A stretch of DNA of 64,000 nt from Amycolatopsis sp. cg9. GTDB taxonomy: Bacteria > Actinomycetota > Actinomycetes > Mycobacteriales > Pseudonocardiaceae. This document shows positions 51,515-60,484 of the stretch, piece by piece. The notes under the pieces are model-generated. The model saw only the letters and a program-made list of their open reading frames with translations, did not search any database and was not told the DNA's origin. The DNA lies in NCBI RefSeq assembly GCF_041346945.1, contig NZ_CP166850.1, forward strand, positions 6,928,501 through 6,992,500, written 5' to 3'. The position numbers were made by a program, and so were the translations under genes. The number at the start of each line of letters is the position of its first letter. Within the stretch, counting starts at the first letter, position 1.

Positions 51515-52107
51515 GCATGACCGAAGTCCGCATCCACGGCCGCGGCGGCCAGGGCGTGGTGACCGCGGCGGAGCTGCTGTCGGTCGCCGCGTTCACCGAA
51601 GGGCGGCACGCGCAGGCGTTCCCCAGCTTCGGTTCGGAGCGCACGGGCGCACCGGTCGTGTCCTTCTGTCGGATCGCCGGCCGGGTGATCCGCACGCGGG
51701 AACCGATCGTGCGGCCGGACGCGCTGATCATCCAGGACGCCACCCTGCTGCACCAGGTGAACGTCTTCGAGGGCTTGAAGCCGGCGGGCTACCTGCTGGT
51801 GAACTCCGCGCACAGCTTCGAGGAACTGGGGCTGGGGGAGTTCGTCCGCGGCTTCCGGCGCGAGCGGCTGCTCGTGGTGCCCGCGACCGAGCTGGCGCAG
51901 CAGCACCTCGGCCGCCCGATGCCGAACGCCGCGCTGCTGGGCGGGTTCGCCGCCCTGACCGGCGTCGTCGAGCTGCGCTCGGTGATCAGCGCGATCTCCG
52001 GCCGGTTCAGCGGCGCGAAGGCCGACGGCAACATCGCCGCGGCGACCGCCGCGTACGGGTTCGTCCGCGCCGAACGGGAGGAGCTCTCCGGTGCTCAGGC
52101 AGATTGA
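51511..52107 (+). CDS. 2-oxoacid:ferredoxin oxidoreductase, gamma subunit
   Basis: 198 residues from ATG 51511, overlapping the aldolase stop as ATGA. The gamma domain pattern: VRIHGRGGQGVVTAAELLSVAAF, AQAFPSFGSERTGAPVVSFCRI, NAALLGGFAAL. Pyruvate- or 2-ketoisovalerate-type enzymes use this subunit to close the active site. With alpha and beta subunits next to it, the four-subunit PorGDAB arrangement is present except that the delta ferredoxin is fused to another gene. Confidence 0.88.
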   Translation: MSMTEVRIHGRGGQGVVTAAELLSVAAFTEGRHAQAFPSFGSERTGAPVVSFCRIAGRVIRTREPIVRPDALIIQDATLLHQVNVFEGLKPAGYLLVNSAHSFEELGLGEFVRGFRRERLLVVPATELAQQHLGRPMPNAALLGGFAALTGVVELRSVISAISGRFSGAKADGNIAAATAAYGFVRAEREELSGAQAD

Positions 52108-53332
52108 GGGGTCCAAGGCCGTCGCCGACGCGGTCGCGCTGTGCCGCCCGGAGGTCGTCTGCGCGTACCCGATCTCACCCCAGACGCACATCGTCGAAGG
52201 CCTGGCGGAGCTGGTGAAGTCCGGTGAGCTCGCGCCGTGCGAGTTCGTCAACGTCGAGTCGGAGTTCGCCGCGATGTCAGTCGCCATCGGGGCGTCCGCG
52301 GCCGGTGCGCGGGCCTACACGGCCACCGCGAGCCAGGGCCTGCTGTACATGACCGAGGCGGTGTTCAACGCCTCCGGGCTCGGCCTGCCGATCGTGATGA
52401 CGGTGGCCAACCGGGCGATCGGCGCGCCGATCAACATCTGGAACGACCACAGCGACAGCATGGCGCTGCGGGACGCCGGCTGGATCCAGCTCTACGCCGA
52501 GACGAACCAGGAGGCCGCCGACCTGCACGTCCAGGCGTTCCGGATCGCCGAGGAGCTGTCCACGCCGGTGATGGTCTGCATGGACGGCTTCGTGCTGACC
52601 CACGCGTGGGAGCAGGTCGACACCCCGGAGCAGGACCAGGTCGACGCCTTCCTGCCGCCGTACGAGCCCCGGCAGGTCCTCGACCCGGTCGAGCCGTCGT
52701 CGATCGGGGCGATGGTCGGCCCCGAGGCGTTCACCGAGGTCCGCTACCTCGCCCACGCCCGCCTGACCGAGGCACTCGACCTGGTCCCGGACGTCGCGGA
52801 CCGGTTCGCGGAGAAGTTCGGGCGGAACTCCGGCGGGCTGGTCCGCGCGTACCGCACCGAGGACGCCGACACGATCGTCCTCGCGCTCGGCTCGGTGCTC
52901 GGCACGCTCAAGGACACCGTCGACGAACTGCGCGAGGACGGGCTGCGCGTCGGCGTGCTCGGCCTGACCTGCTTCCGCCCGTTCCCCGCGGCCGCCGTCC
53001 GCGCGGCGATCGGGCACGCCGCCCGCGTCGTCGTCCTGGAACGGGCCTTCGAACCCGGTGTCGGGGGGATCGTCACGCAGAACGTCGTCACGGCTTCGCC
53101 CGCAACGGAAATCCACACGGTCGTGGCGGGCCTCGGCGGGCGCGCGGTCACGAAGAGCTCGCTGGACCGAGTGCTGCGAGCGGCGGACCGGTTGCCGCCG
53201 TTGACGTTCCTCGATCTCGACCGCTCGCTGATCGACCGGGAGCTGGGCCGGCTCGCCGCCGCCCGGCGCTCGGGCCCCACGGCCGAAAACCTCCTGCGCG
53301 ACCTCGGTGCGGTCGCCTCACGGATCGGGTGA
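52091..53332 (+). CDS. 2-oxoacid:ferredoxin oxidoreductase, alpha subunit
   Basis: 413 residues from GTG 52091, overlapping the gamma gene by 17 bp. PorA features: ICPISP-like VCAYPISPQTHIVEGLAELV, FVNVESEFAAMSVAIGASAAGA, YTATASQGLLYMTEAVFNASG, IWNDHSDSMALRD, and the C-terminal transketolase-like domain (RVGVLGLTCFRPFPAAAVRA). These contact the thiamine and substrate. The sequence is closest in type to pyruvate oxidoreductases; exact substrate is inference. Confidence 0.9.
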   Translation: MLRQIEGSKAVADAVALCRPEVVCAYPISPQTHIVEGLAELVKSGELAPCEFVNVESEFAAMSVAIGASAAGARAYTATASQGLLYMTEAVFNASGLGLPIVMTVANRAIGAPINIWNDHSDSMALRDAGWIQLYAETNQEAADLHVQAFRIAEELSTPVMVCMDGFVLTHAWEQVDTPEQDQVDAFLPPYEPRQVLDPVEPSSIGAMVGPEAFTEVRYLAHARLTEALDLVPDVADRFAEKFGRNSGGLVRAYRTEDADTIVLALGSVLGTLKDTVDELREDGLRVGVLGLTCFRPFPAAAVRAAIGHAARVVVLERAFEPGVGGIVTQNVVTASPATEIHTVVAGLGGRAVTKSSLDRVLRAADRLPPLTFLDLDRSLIDRELGRLAAARRSGPTAENLLRDLGAVASRIG

Positions 53333-53336
53333 TGAC

Positions 53337-54332
53337 ATGGCGGTGACGCCGATCAAGTTCTACCAGACCGGCAGCTTCGCGGTCGGGGGCCGATTGCTCG
53401 GCGACGACCAGCGCAGCGTGCAGTCCGACCGCGAGCGGATCAACTCGATCGACTGCGGGCACCGCGCCTGCCAGGGCTGCGGCGAGGCACTGGGCGCGCG
53501 GTACGCCCTCGACGCGGCCATGCGCGCCACCGGGAACCGGATGGTCGCCGTGAACGCGACCGGCTGCCTGGAAGTCTTCTCGACGCCGTACCCCGAGACG
53601 TCGTGGCGGATCCCGTGGCTGCACTCGCTGTTCGGCAACGCGCCCGCGGTGGCGACCGGCGTCGCCGCGGCGATGAAGGCCAAGGGCCGCACGGACGTCC
53701 GCGTGGTCGGCCAGGGCGGTGACGGCGGCACGGTCGACATCGGTTTCGCCTGCCTGTCCGGCATGTTCGAGCGCAACGACGACGTGCTCTACATCTGCTA
53801 CGACAACGAGGCCTACATGAACACCGGCGTCCAGCGCTCCGGCGCGACGCCGGCCGCGGCCCGCACGGCGACGACGCCCGCGGTCGGACCGGAGCCCGGT
53901 GCGGTGTTCGGGCAGGGCAAGAACGTCCCGATGATCGCGCTGGCGCACGAGATCCCGTACGTGGCGACGGCGACCGTCGCGGACCTGCGCGACCTCGAAG
54001 CGAAGGTCACGCGGGCGATGGAGTTCCGCGGCGCCCGCTACCTGCACGTGCTGGTGCCGTGCCCGCTCGGCTGGGGCAGCGCGTCGCACGACACGATCCT
54101 GATCGCCCGCCTGGCCAAGGAAAGCGGGCTGTTCCCGGTGTTCGAGGCCGAGCACGGCGAGATCGTCGCGACGTCGAAGATCCGCCGCCGGGTGCCCGTC
54201 GAGGACTACCTGCGGCGCCAGACGCGGTACGCGCACCTGTTCGGCGACGAGCCCCGCACCGACGTGATCGCGCGGATCCAGGCGCAGGCCGACCGGAACA
54301 TCCGCCGCTACGGCCTGCTCGGAGAGGACTGA
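53337..54332 (+). CDS. 2-oxoacid:ferredoxin oxidoreductase, beta subunit
   Basis: 331 residues from ATG 53337. The thiamine-diphosphate and [4Fe-4S] sites are visible: DCGHRACQGCGEALGARYAL, NATGCLEVFSTPYPETSW, the ThDP motif VVGQGGDGGTVDIGFACLSG ending NDDVLYICYDNEAYMNTGVQ, and PCPLGWG. Together with alpha and gamma it oxidatively decarboxylates pyruvate to acetyl-CoA, or carboxylates in reverse, with ferredoxin as electron partner. The next gene begins one base after its stop. Confidence 0.9.
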   Translation: MAVTPIKFYQTGSFAVGGRLLGDDQRSVQSDRERINSIDCGHRACQGCGEALGARYALDAAMRATGNRMVAVNATGCLEVFSTPYPETSWRIPWLHSLFGNAPAVATGVAAAMKAKGRTDVRVVGQGGDGGTVDIGFACLSGMFERNDDVLYICYDNEAYMNTGVQRSGATPAAARTATTPAVGPEPGAVFGQGKNVPMIALAHEIPYVATATVADLRDLEAKVTRAMEFRGARYLHVLVPCPLGWGSASHDTILIARLAKESGLFPVFEAEHGEIVATSKIRRRVPVEDYLRRQTRYAHLFGDEPRTDVIARIQAQADRNIRRYGLLGED

Positions 54333-54333
54333 C

Positions 54334-55965
54334 ATGGAGCACGAGAAGCCGTTCGCGATCACGCTCGACGTCGGGTCCAGCCGGGCCAACAAGACCGGCG
54401 CGTGGCGCAGCGAGCGGCCGGTCTACGTCGACCTGCTGCCGCCGTGCAACCAGGCGTGCCCGGCCGGCCAGGACATCCAGAAGTGGCTCTACCACGCGGA
54501 ATCCGGGAACTACGAGGACGCGTGGCGGGGGATCATGGCCGACAGCCCGTTCCCGGCCGTGCTCGGCCGGATCTGCTACCGGCCGTGCGAGAGCGCGTGC
54601 AACCGGGGGCAGCTCGACGAGGCCGTCGGGATCAACTCCGTCGAACGGTTCCTCGGCGACGAAGGGATCAAGCAGGGCTGGACGATGCCGGTGACGGCCG
54701 CGCCGTCCGGCAAGCGGGTGCTCGTCGTGGGCGCCGGGCCGGCGGGGCTGTCCGCCGCGTTCCACCTGGCGCGGTCCGGGCACGCCGTCACCGTCCGCGA
54801 CGCGGAGGCCGCGCCCGGCGGCATGCTGCGCTACGGCATCCCGCGCTACCGGCTGCCCCGCGACGTGCTCGACGCGGAGATCGGCCGGATCCGCGCCATG
54901 GGCGTCTTGTTCGAGCAGGACAGCCGCGTCACCGACGCCGCGAAGGCGATGACCGAAGGCGGGTTCGACGCGGTCTTCCTCGCCGTCGGCGCCCAGGTCG
55001 GCAAGCGGGCCTACATCCCCGCGGGCGACTCGGCGCGCGTGCTGGACGCCGTTTCCCTGTTGCACGACGTGGAAAGCGGCGAACGGCCGCTGCTCGGCCG
55101 CCGCGTCGCGGTCTACGGCGGCGGCAACACCGCGATGGACGCCGCCCGCACCGCGAAGCGGCTCGGCGCGACCGACGCCGTGGTCGTCTACCGCCGCACG
55201 CGCGACCGGATGCCGGCTCACGAGTCCGAAGTGGCCGAAGCCACCGAAGAAGGCGTCTCGATGCGCTGGCTGTCGACGATCAGCGAGGTCGACGGCGAGG
55301 GCATCACGGTCGAGAAGATGCGGCTCGACGAGTCCGGGTTCCCGCAGCCGACCGGCGAGTTCGAGCGCCTGGCCGCGGACAGCGTCGTGCTGGCCCTCGG
55401 CCAGGACAGCGATCTGTCCCTGGTGGACAGCCTGCCGGACGTCGACCGCACCGGCGGCGTCGTGCGGGTCGGCGCGGGCCTGATGACCGGGCACCCGGGG
55501 ATCTTCGCCGGCGGCGACATGGTGCCCTCGGGCCGGACCGCGACCGTCGCGGTCGGCCACGGTGCGAAGGCGGCCGAGGAGATCGACGGCTGGCTGCGCG
55601 GGACCGCGGTCGCCGCGCCGCCACCGCCGCGTCCGGCGACCTTCGAGAACCTCAACACCTGGTACTTCAGCGACGCCGACCGGACCGTCCGGCCGCACCT
55701 CGACCTGTCCCGGCGGGTGTCGACGTTCGACGAGATCAAGGGCGGCCTGGACCCGTCGACGGCGTTGTTCGAGGCCCGCCGCTGCCTGTCCTGCGGCAAC
55801 TGCTTCGAGTGCGACAACTGCTACGGGGTCTGCCCGGACAACGCGGTGATCAAGCTCGACCCGGGTGACCGGTACGCGATCGACCTCGACTACTGCAAGG
55901 GCTGCGGGATCTGCGTCGCCGAATGCCCGTGCGGCGCCATCGAAATGGTCCCCGAAGAAACCTGA
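54334..55965 (+). CDS. GltD-like FAD/NAD(P) oxidoreductase fused to a 2[4Fe-4S] ferredoxin (PorD-type)
   Basis: 543 residues from ATG 54334. N-terminal iron-sulfur region with CNQACPAG (C38, C42) and RICYRPCESACNRGQ, then FAD loop VLVVGAGPAGLSAAFHLARSG, AAPGGMLRYGIPRYRLP, NAD(P) loop VYGGGNTAMDAARTAKR and FAGGDMVPSGRTATVAVGHG, as in the glutamate synthase small subunit/NfnL family. The C-terminus (about 484-540) is a ferredoxin: CLSCGNCFECDNCYGVCPD and CKGCGICVAECPCGAIEM. It should pass electrons between the 2-oxoacid oxidoreductase and NAD(P)H. Confidence 0.88.
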   Translation: MEHEKPFAITLDVGSSRANKTGAWRSERPVYVDLLPPCNQACPAGQDIQKWLYHAESGNYEDAWRGIMADSPFPAVLGRICYRPCESACNRGQLDEAVGINSVERFLGDEGIKQGWTMPVTAAPSGKRVLVVGAGPAGLSAAFHLARSGHAVTVRDAEAAPGGMLRYGIPRYRLPRDVLDAEIGRIRAMGVLFEQDSRVTDAAKAMTEGGFDAVFLAVGAQVGKRAYIPAGDSARVLDAVSLLHDVESGERPLLGRRVAVYGGGNTAMDAARTAKRLGATDAVVVYRRTRDRMPAHESEVAEATEEGVSMRWLSTISEVDGEGITVEKMRLDESGFPQPTGEFERLAADSVVLALGQDSDLSLVDSLPDVDRTGGVVRVGAGLMTGHPGIFAGGDMVPSGRTATVAVGHGAKAAEEIDGWLRGTAVAAPPPPRPATFENLNTWYFSDADRTVRPHLDLSRRVSTFDEIKGGLDPSTALFEARRCLSCGNCFECDNCYGVCPDNAVIKLDPGDRYAIDLDYCKGCGICVAECPCGAIEMVPEET

Positions 55966-55981
55966 CCCGAAGGAGAGCGCC

Positions 55982-56248
55982 ATGGAAGAGAAGCGCTGGC
56001 ACGTCGAACTGATCATCGACGAAGACGGCGAGCGCACCCGGGCCACGGCCCGGCTGCACACCGCCGACGACACCCGGATCTCCGGCACCGGCACGGCCCG
56101 GCTCAACCCGGCCGACCGGAACGTGCCCGAGATCGGCGACGAGCTCGCGGCGTCGCGCGCGTTGAGCGACCTCGCGCACAACCTGCTCGAGTGCGCCGCC
56201 GGCGACATCGAAGAGCTCACCCACAAGCCGGTCGAGCTGAGGAGCTGA
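55982..56248 (+). CDS. DUF1876 protein (dsRBD-like)
   Basis: 88 residues from ATG 55982, after AAGGAGAG. The family pattern is plain: KRWHVELIIDEDGERTRATA, TGTARLNPADRNVPEIGDELAASRAL, LLECAAGDIEELT. Mycobacterial homologues Rv1738 and Rv2632c are DosR-induced and proposed to affect ribosomes in dormancy. Its place inside this operon is consistent with a hypoxia function. Confidence 0.9.
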   Translation: MEEKRWHVELIIDEDGERTRATARLHTADDTRISGTGTARLNPADRNVPEIGDELAASRALSDLAHNLLECAAGDIEELTHKPVELRS

Positions 56249-56250
56249 CG

Positions 56251-56760
56251 ATGCGGATCCTCGTCGTGTTCGAATCGATGTTCGGCGCCACCGAACAGAT
56301 CGCCCGCGCCGTCGGCAAGGGGCTGGCCGCCGAGGTGGTCAACGTCGACGACGCGCCGGCGGACGTCACCGGCGTCGACCTGCTCGTCGTCGGCGGGCCC
56401 ACCCACGTGCACGGCATGAGCCGCGCCGCGACGCGGAAATCGGCCGCGGACCAGGGCGAGGAGCCGACCCGGTCGAAGACCGGGGTGCGCGAGTGGCTCG
56501 GCGCCCTCGGACCGGTCCCGCCGGGACTCCCGGTCGCGGCCTTCGACACCCGGATCGACAAGTCGCGCCTGCTCACCGGTGCCGCTTCGCTCGGCATCGC
56601 GAAGCGGCTGCGCCGGCTCGGGTGCCGGCTGGCGGTCCCGGCCGAGAGCTTCTTCGTCGGCACGGACCCGGGCGGCACCGGCCCCGCTCCCGGCGAGCCG
56701 GACCGGGCCGAAGCCTGGGGCGCGGCGCTCGGCGCGGCCGCGCGCCGGACCGTGTCCTGA
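56251..56760 (+). CDS. flavodoxin domain protein
   Basis: 169 residues from ATG 56251, two bases after the DUF1876 stop. The FMN phosphate loop is ESMFGATEQIARAVG and the isoalloxazine loop is VVGGPTHVHGMSR. C-terminal segments GIAKRLRRLGCRLAVPAESFFV are usual for actinobacterial flavodoxin-like proteins. It may carry electrons for the 2-oxoacid oxidoreductase when ferredoxin is limiting, or act on quinones. This role is inferred from the operon. Confidence 0.85.
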   Translation: MRILVVFESMFGATEQIARAVGKGLAAEVVNVDDAPADVTGVDLLVVGGPTHVHGMSRAATRKSAADQGEEPTRSKTGVREWLGALGPVPPGLPVAAFDTRIDKSRLLTGAASLGIAKRLRRLGCRLAVPAESFFVGTDPGGTGPAPGEPDRAEAWGAALGAAARRTVS

Positions 56761-56768
56761 GGCCGGTC

Positions 56769-57884
56769 GTGGCCGACGGGGGAAGCACGGTCGGGGTCGA
56801 GGAGGAGTTCGTGCTCGCCGACCCGCGGTCGGGGGCGACGGCCGCGGTGGCACCGCGGGTCCTGGAGCTGCTGGCGGACGAGCCGGGCGTACAAGCGGAG
56901 TTCCTGCGGTTCCAGGTGGAGACGGCGACCGGCGTGTGCCGGTCGCTGCCGCAGGTCCGGGCGGACCTGACCCGGCTGCGGCGGCGGCTGGCGGAGGCCG
57001 CGGAACCCGCCGGCTGCGTCGCGCTGGCCACGGGCGTCGCCCCGTTCGGCGCGGCGCCGCGGGTCACGGCCGATCCGCGCTACCGCACGCTGGCGGCCCG
57101 GTTTCCCGCGCTGGTGGGCGAGGCGGGGACGTGCGCCTGCCACGTCCACGTCGGGGTCCCGTCTCGGGCCGCCGGGGCGCGGGTGCTGGCGCGGCTGCGC
57201 CCGTGGCTCGCTGCCCTGCTGGCGATCAGCGCGAACTCGCCGTACGTCGAGGGGCTCGATTCCGGGTGGGCCAGCGCCCGGTACCCGCTGTGGTCGCGCT
57301 GGCCGACGGCCCGCCCGCCGGGCGAGTGGCGCGACGTCGCGGACTACGACGCGGCGGTCGGCGGTGCCGTCCGCGGCGGGCAGGCGATCGACGCCCGCAG
57401 CGTCTACTTCTACGCTCGCCTGTCCCCGCGCCACCCGACCGTCGAGGTGCGGATCGCCGACGTCTGCCTCGAGGTGGCCGACGCGGTGCTGCTCGCGGGC
57501 CTGGTGCGGGGCCTGGTCGTCACCGCGCTGGCCGAGGAGCGCCGCGGCGCGCCGCCGCCGCGCGTACCGGACGCGCTCGTCGAGCGGGCGCTGCGGGCGG
57601 CCGCGCGGTACGGCCTCGCCGGACCGGGCGTCGACGTGCTGACCGGCATCCCCGTGGCGCACGAAGGACTGGTCGAGGACCTGCTCGCCTACGTCCGGCC
57701 CGCACTGCGGGCGATGGGTGACCTCGACGACGTCGTGGCCGGCTGGTGCGCGCTCAGGTCCCGGGGCGGGGGCGCCGAGCGGCAGCGGGCGCTGCGCGCC
57801 GGGTCGGCCACCCCGGCGGAGTTCGTCGCCCGCCTGGCCGCGGTGACGAGCGGCGAAGACCGGGAACGGAAGGCAGCGCAGTGA
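56769..57884 (+). CDS. glutamate-cysteine ligase family GCS2 (YbdK-type carboxylate-amine ligase)
   Basis: 371 residues from GTG 56769. ATP-grasp-like GCS2 features: TVGVEEEFVLADPRSG at the N-terminus, LRFQVETATGVCRSL, CACHVHVGVPSRAAG, and ARLSPRHPTVEVRIADVC. The enzyme condenses glutamate (or another acid) with an amine, possibly to make a low-molecular-weight protectant. Its partner substrate is unknown. It lies 8 bp after the flavodoxin and overlaps the P-type ATPase gene by four bases. Confidence 0.85.
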   Translation: MADGGSTVGVEEEFVLADPRSGATAAVAPRVLELLADEPGVQAEFLRFQVETATGVCRSLPQVRADLTRLRRRLAEAAEPAGCVALATGVAPFGAAPRVTADPRYRTLAARFPALVGEAGTCACHVHVGVPSRAAGARVLARLRPWLAALLAISANSPYVEGLDSGWASARYPLWSRWPTARPPGEWRDVADYDAAVGGAVRGGQAIDARSVYFYARLSPRHPTVEVRIADVCLEVADAVLLAGLVRGLVVTALAEERRGAPPPRVPDALVERALRAAARYGLAGPGVDVLTGIPVAHEGLVEDLLAYVRPALRAMGDLDDVVAGWCALRSRGGGAERQRALRAGSATPAEFVARLAAVTSGEDRERKAAQ

Positions 57885-60484
57885 AGACCACCGCCCACCC
57901 CGAGGCGTTCCACGCCCGCCCGGCGCCCGACGTCGCCGAGCAGCTCGGCGTCGACCCGCGAACCGGTCTCGGCACCGAAGAAGCCGAAGCGCGGCTTGCG
58001 CGCTCGGGCCCCAACGAAGTGCCGGCGCAAGCCGGGCCGGGTCCGGTGCTCCGGCTGCTGCGCCAGTTCCACGACCCCCTCATCTACGTCCTCCTGCTCG
58101 CCGGCGTGGTGACCGGGCTGTTCGGCGGCTACGTCGACGCCGGGGTCATCGGCGGGGTCGTCGCCCTCAACGCCCTCGTCGGGTTCGTCCAGGAGTCGCG
58201 GGCGCAACGCGCGCTCGACGCGCTGTCGAAGATGCTGCCGGCCGACGCGACCGTCGTCCGCGACGGCGTCACCCGGCGGATCCCCGCGGTGCGGCTCGTG
58301 CCGGGCGACGTCGTCGAGCTCGCGGCGGGGGACCGGGTGCCCGCCGACGTGCGCCTCGTCGAGGTCCGCATGGCGGAGGTCGACGAGTCGGCCCTGACCG
58401 GCGAGTCGATGGCGGTGCGCAAGTCCGCCGACGCCGTGCCGGCGGAAGCCGTGGTCGCCGACCGGGCCGGCTGCGCCTACTCCGGGACGCTGGTGACCCG
58501 CGGCTGGGCCCGCGCGGTGGTCACGGCGACCGGCGGCGCGACCGAGCTGGGCGGCATCCAGCACCTGGTGGCCACCGCGGAGGTCGTCGCCACCCCGCTC
58601 ACCCGCAAGCTGGCCCGGTTCTCGCGGCAGCTGAGCATCGCGATCGTCGCGGTCGCGGCCGGGGCGTTCGCGCTCGGCGTCGGCCGGGGCACCCCGGCCC
58701 CCGAGATGTTCACCGCCGTCGTCGCCCTCGCCGTCGGCGCGATTCCCGAGGGCCTGCCGGCCGCGGTGGCGATCGTCCTGGCCATCGGCGTGGTGCGGAT
58801 GTCGCGGCGGGGCGCGATCGTGCGGAACCTGCCGGCGGTCGAGACCCTCGGCGGCACCACGGTCATCTGCACCGACAAGACCGGCACGCTCACCCGGAAC
58901 CGGATGACCGTGACCACCCTCGCCGTCGCCGGCCGGGTGGTTCCCCCGGCGGAGGCCCGCGAGTGCCTCGTCGCCGGCGTCCTCTGCAACGATGCCCAGC
59001 TCGGCGAGGGCGACCCGACCGAGATCGCGTTGCTCGAGTCGGCGATCGCGGCCGGGCTGGACCCCGAGGCGATCCGCGCCGCCGCGCCGCGCACGGACAC
59101 CGTGCCGTTCGAGTCGGAGACCCGCACGATGACGACGGTGCACGGCGCCGTCGGCTACCTCAAGGGCGCGGTCGAAGAGGTGGTCGCGCGGTGCGAGACC
59201 GAGCTCGGCCCCGGCGGCGTCCGTCCCCTCGACCCGGCCGCGCTGGACCGGCTGCACCGGGAGCTGACCGATCAGGGCCTGCGGGTGCTGGCGTTCGCCC
59301 GCTTCACCCCGGGTTCGGCACCGACTTTGCTGGGCCTGCAGGCGATGCACGACCCGCCGCGGCCGGAAGCGGTCGCCGCGGTCGCGGCGTGCCGCAGCGC
59401 GGGCATCCAGGTCAAGATGATCACCGGCGACCACGCCGGGACGGCCCGGTCGATCGCCGCCGAAGTCGGTCTGGTGGACGACGCCGCGGCCGCGCGGGTC
59501 CTCACCGGAGCCGAGCTGGCGGAGCTGCCCGAAGCCGGGTTCGACGAGACGGTGGCGGCCACGCAGGTGTTCGCCCGGGTGTCGCCGGGGCAGAAGCTCC
59601 AGCTGGTGCACGCCTTGCAGCGGGGCGGGCACGTGGTCGCGATGACCGGCGACGGCGTCAACGACGCACCGGCGCTGCGCCGCGCGGACATCGGCGTCGC
59701 CATGGGGCGCAACGGCACCGATGCCGCCCGGCAGGCCGCCGACATGGTGCTGACCGACGACGACTTCGCCTCGATCGAGTCGGCGGTGCGGGAAGGCCGG
59801 AGCGTCTTCGACAACCTGCGGAAGTTCATCGCCTGGACGCTGCCGGCCAACATCGGCGAGGGCATGGTCGTGCTGGTCGCGATCCTGCTCGGCGCGACGC
59901 TGCCGATCGTGCCGGTGCAGATCCTGTGGATCAACATGACGACGGCGGTGTTCCTCGGTCTCACGATGGCGTTCGAACCCACCGAGAGCGGCATCATGGC
60001 CCGGCCACCGCGCCCGCCGAAGCGGCCGCTCTTCACCGCCGCGTTGCTGCGCCGGGTCGTGCTCGTGTCGCTCCTGCTGGTCGTGGCCGCGTTCGTGGTC
60101 CACCGAGCCGAGCTGGCCGCGGGCTGGTCGCTCGCGCAGGCCCGCACGAGCGCGATCAACGTGTTCGTCGGCGTGCAGGCCGCGTACCTGCTCAGCTGCC
60201 GGTCGCTGGACCGGCCGGTGCTGCTCGCGTGGCCGGGCCGCAGCCGGATGTTCGGTCTCGGCCTCGGGCTCACGGCCGGGCTCCAGCTGCTGCTGACCTA
60301 CGCGCCGGTCATGAACACGTGGTTCCACACCGCGCCGGTCGGCGCCGGCTCCTGGCTGTGGGTCCTGGGTGCCGCGGTCGTGGCGTTCGCCGTGGTGGAG
60401 GCGGACAAGCTGTTCTGGCACCGGGTGGCGGCGCGGCGGCGGGTCAGCTCAGCCCGGGAAGGCGGCGAAGGGCGAGTGCGGTGA
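57881..60484 (+). CDS. P-type cation-transporting ATPase (P2-type, CtpF-like)
   Basis: 867 residues from GTG 57881. The actuator TGES is in DESALTGESMAV, the phosphorylated Asp332 in CTDKTGTLT, the nucleotide region contains KGAVEE and MHDPPRPEA, and the hinge TGDGVND lies at 589-595. N-terminal cation_ATPase_N and C-terminal cation ATPase domains give a Ca/Mg/Mn-type pump. The transmembrane PEGL motif (IPEGLPAAVAIVLA) is typical of P2 ATPases. Mycobacterial ctpF is DosR-controlled. It ends the operon and overlaps the convergent gene by 41 bp. Confidence 0.9.
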   Translation: MKTTAHPEAFHARPAPDVAEQLGVDPRTGLGTEEAEARLARSGPNEVPAQAGPGPVLRLLRQFHDPLIYVLLLAGVVTGLFGGYVDAGVIGGVVALNALVGFVQESRAQRALDALSKMLPADATVVRDGVTRRIPAVRLVPGDVVELAAGDRVPADVRLVEVRMAEVDESALTGESMAVRKSADAVPAEAVVADRAGCAYSGTLVTRGWARAVVTATGGATELGGIQHLVATAEVVATPLTRKLARFSRQLSIAIVAVAAGAFALGVGRGTPAPEMFTAVVALAVGAIPEGLPAAVAIVLAIGVVRMSRRGAIVRNLPAVETLGGTTVICTDKTGTLTRNRMTVTTLAVAGRVVPPAEARECLVAGVLCNDAQLGEGDPTEIALLESAIAAGLDPEAIRAAAPRTDTVPFESETRTMTTVHGAVGYLKGAVEEVVARCETELGPGGVRPLDPAALDRLHRELTDQGLRVLAFARFTPGSAPTLLGLQAMHDPPRPEAVAAVAACRSAGIQVKMITGDHAGTARSIAAEVGLVDDAAAARVLTGAELAELPEAGFDETVAATQVFARVSPGQKLQLVHALQRGGHVVAMTGDGVNDAPALRRADIGVAMGRNGTDAARQAADMVLTDDDFASIESAVREGRSVFDNLRKFIAWTLPANIGEGMVVLVAILLGATLPIVPVQILWINMTTAVFLGLTMAFEPTESGIMARPPRPPKRPLFTAALLRRVVLVSLLLVVAAFVVHRAELAAGWSLAQARTSAINVFVGVQAAYLLSCRSLDRPVLLAWPGRSRMFGLGLGLTAGLQLLLTYAPVMNTWFHTAPVGAGSWLWVLGAAVVAFAVVEADKLFWHRVAARRRVSSAREGGEGRVR

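Noticed and set aside
57689..60421. Very long open frame antisense to the P-type ATPase, and similar ones antisense to the STAND ATPase (2362-4539) and QsuB (41462-43675)
   Set aside because: They mirror the GC-rich third codon positions of the opposite strand, have Arg/Gly/Pro/His-rich nonsense composition, and no recognisable domain.
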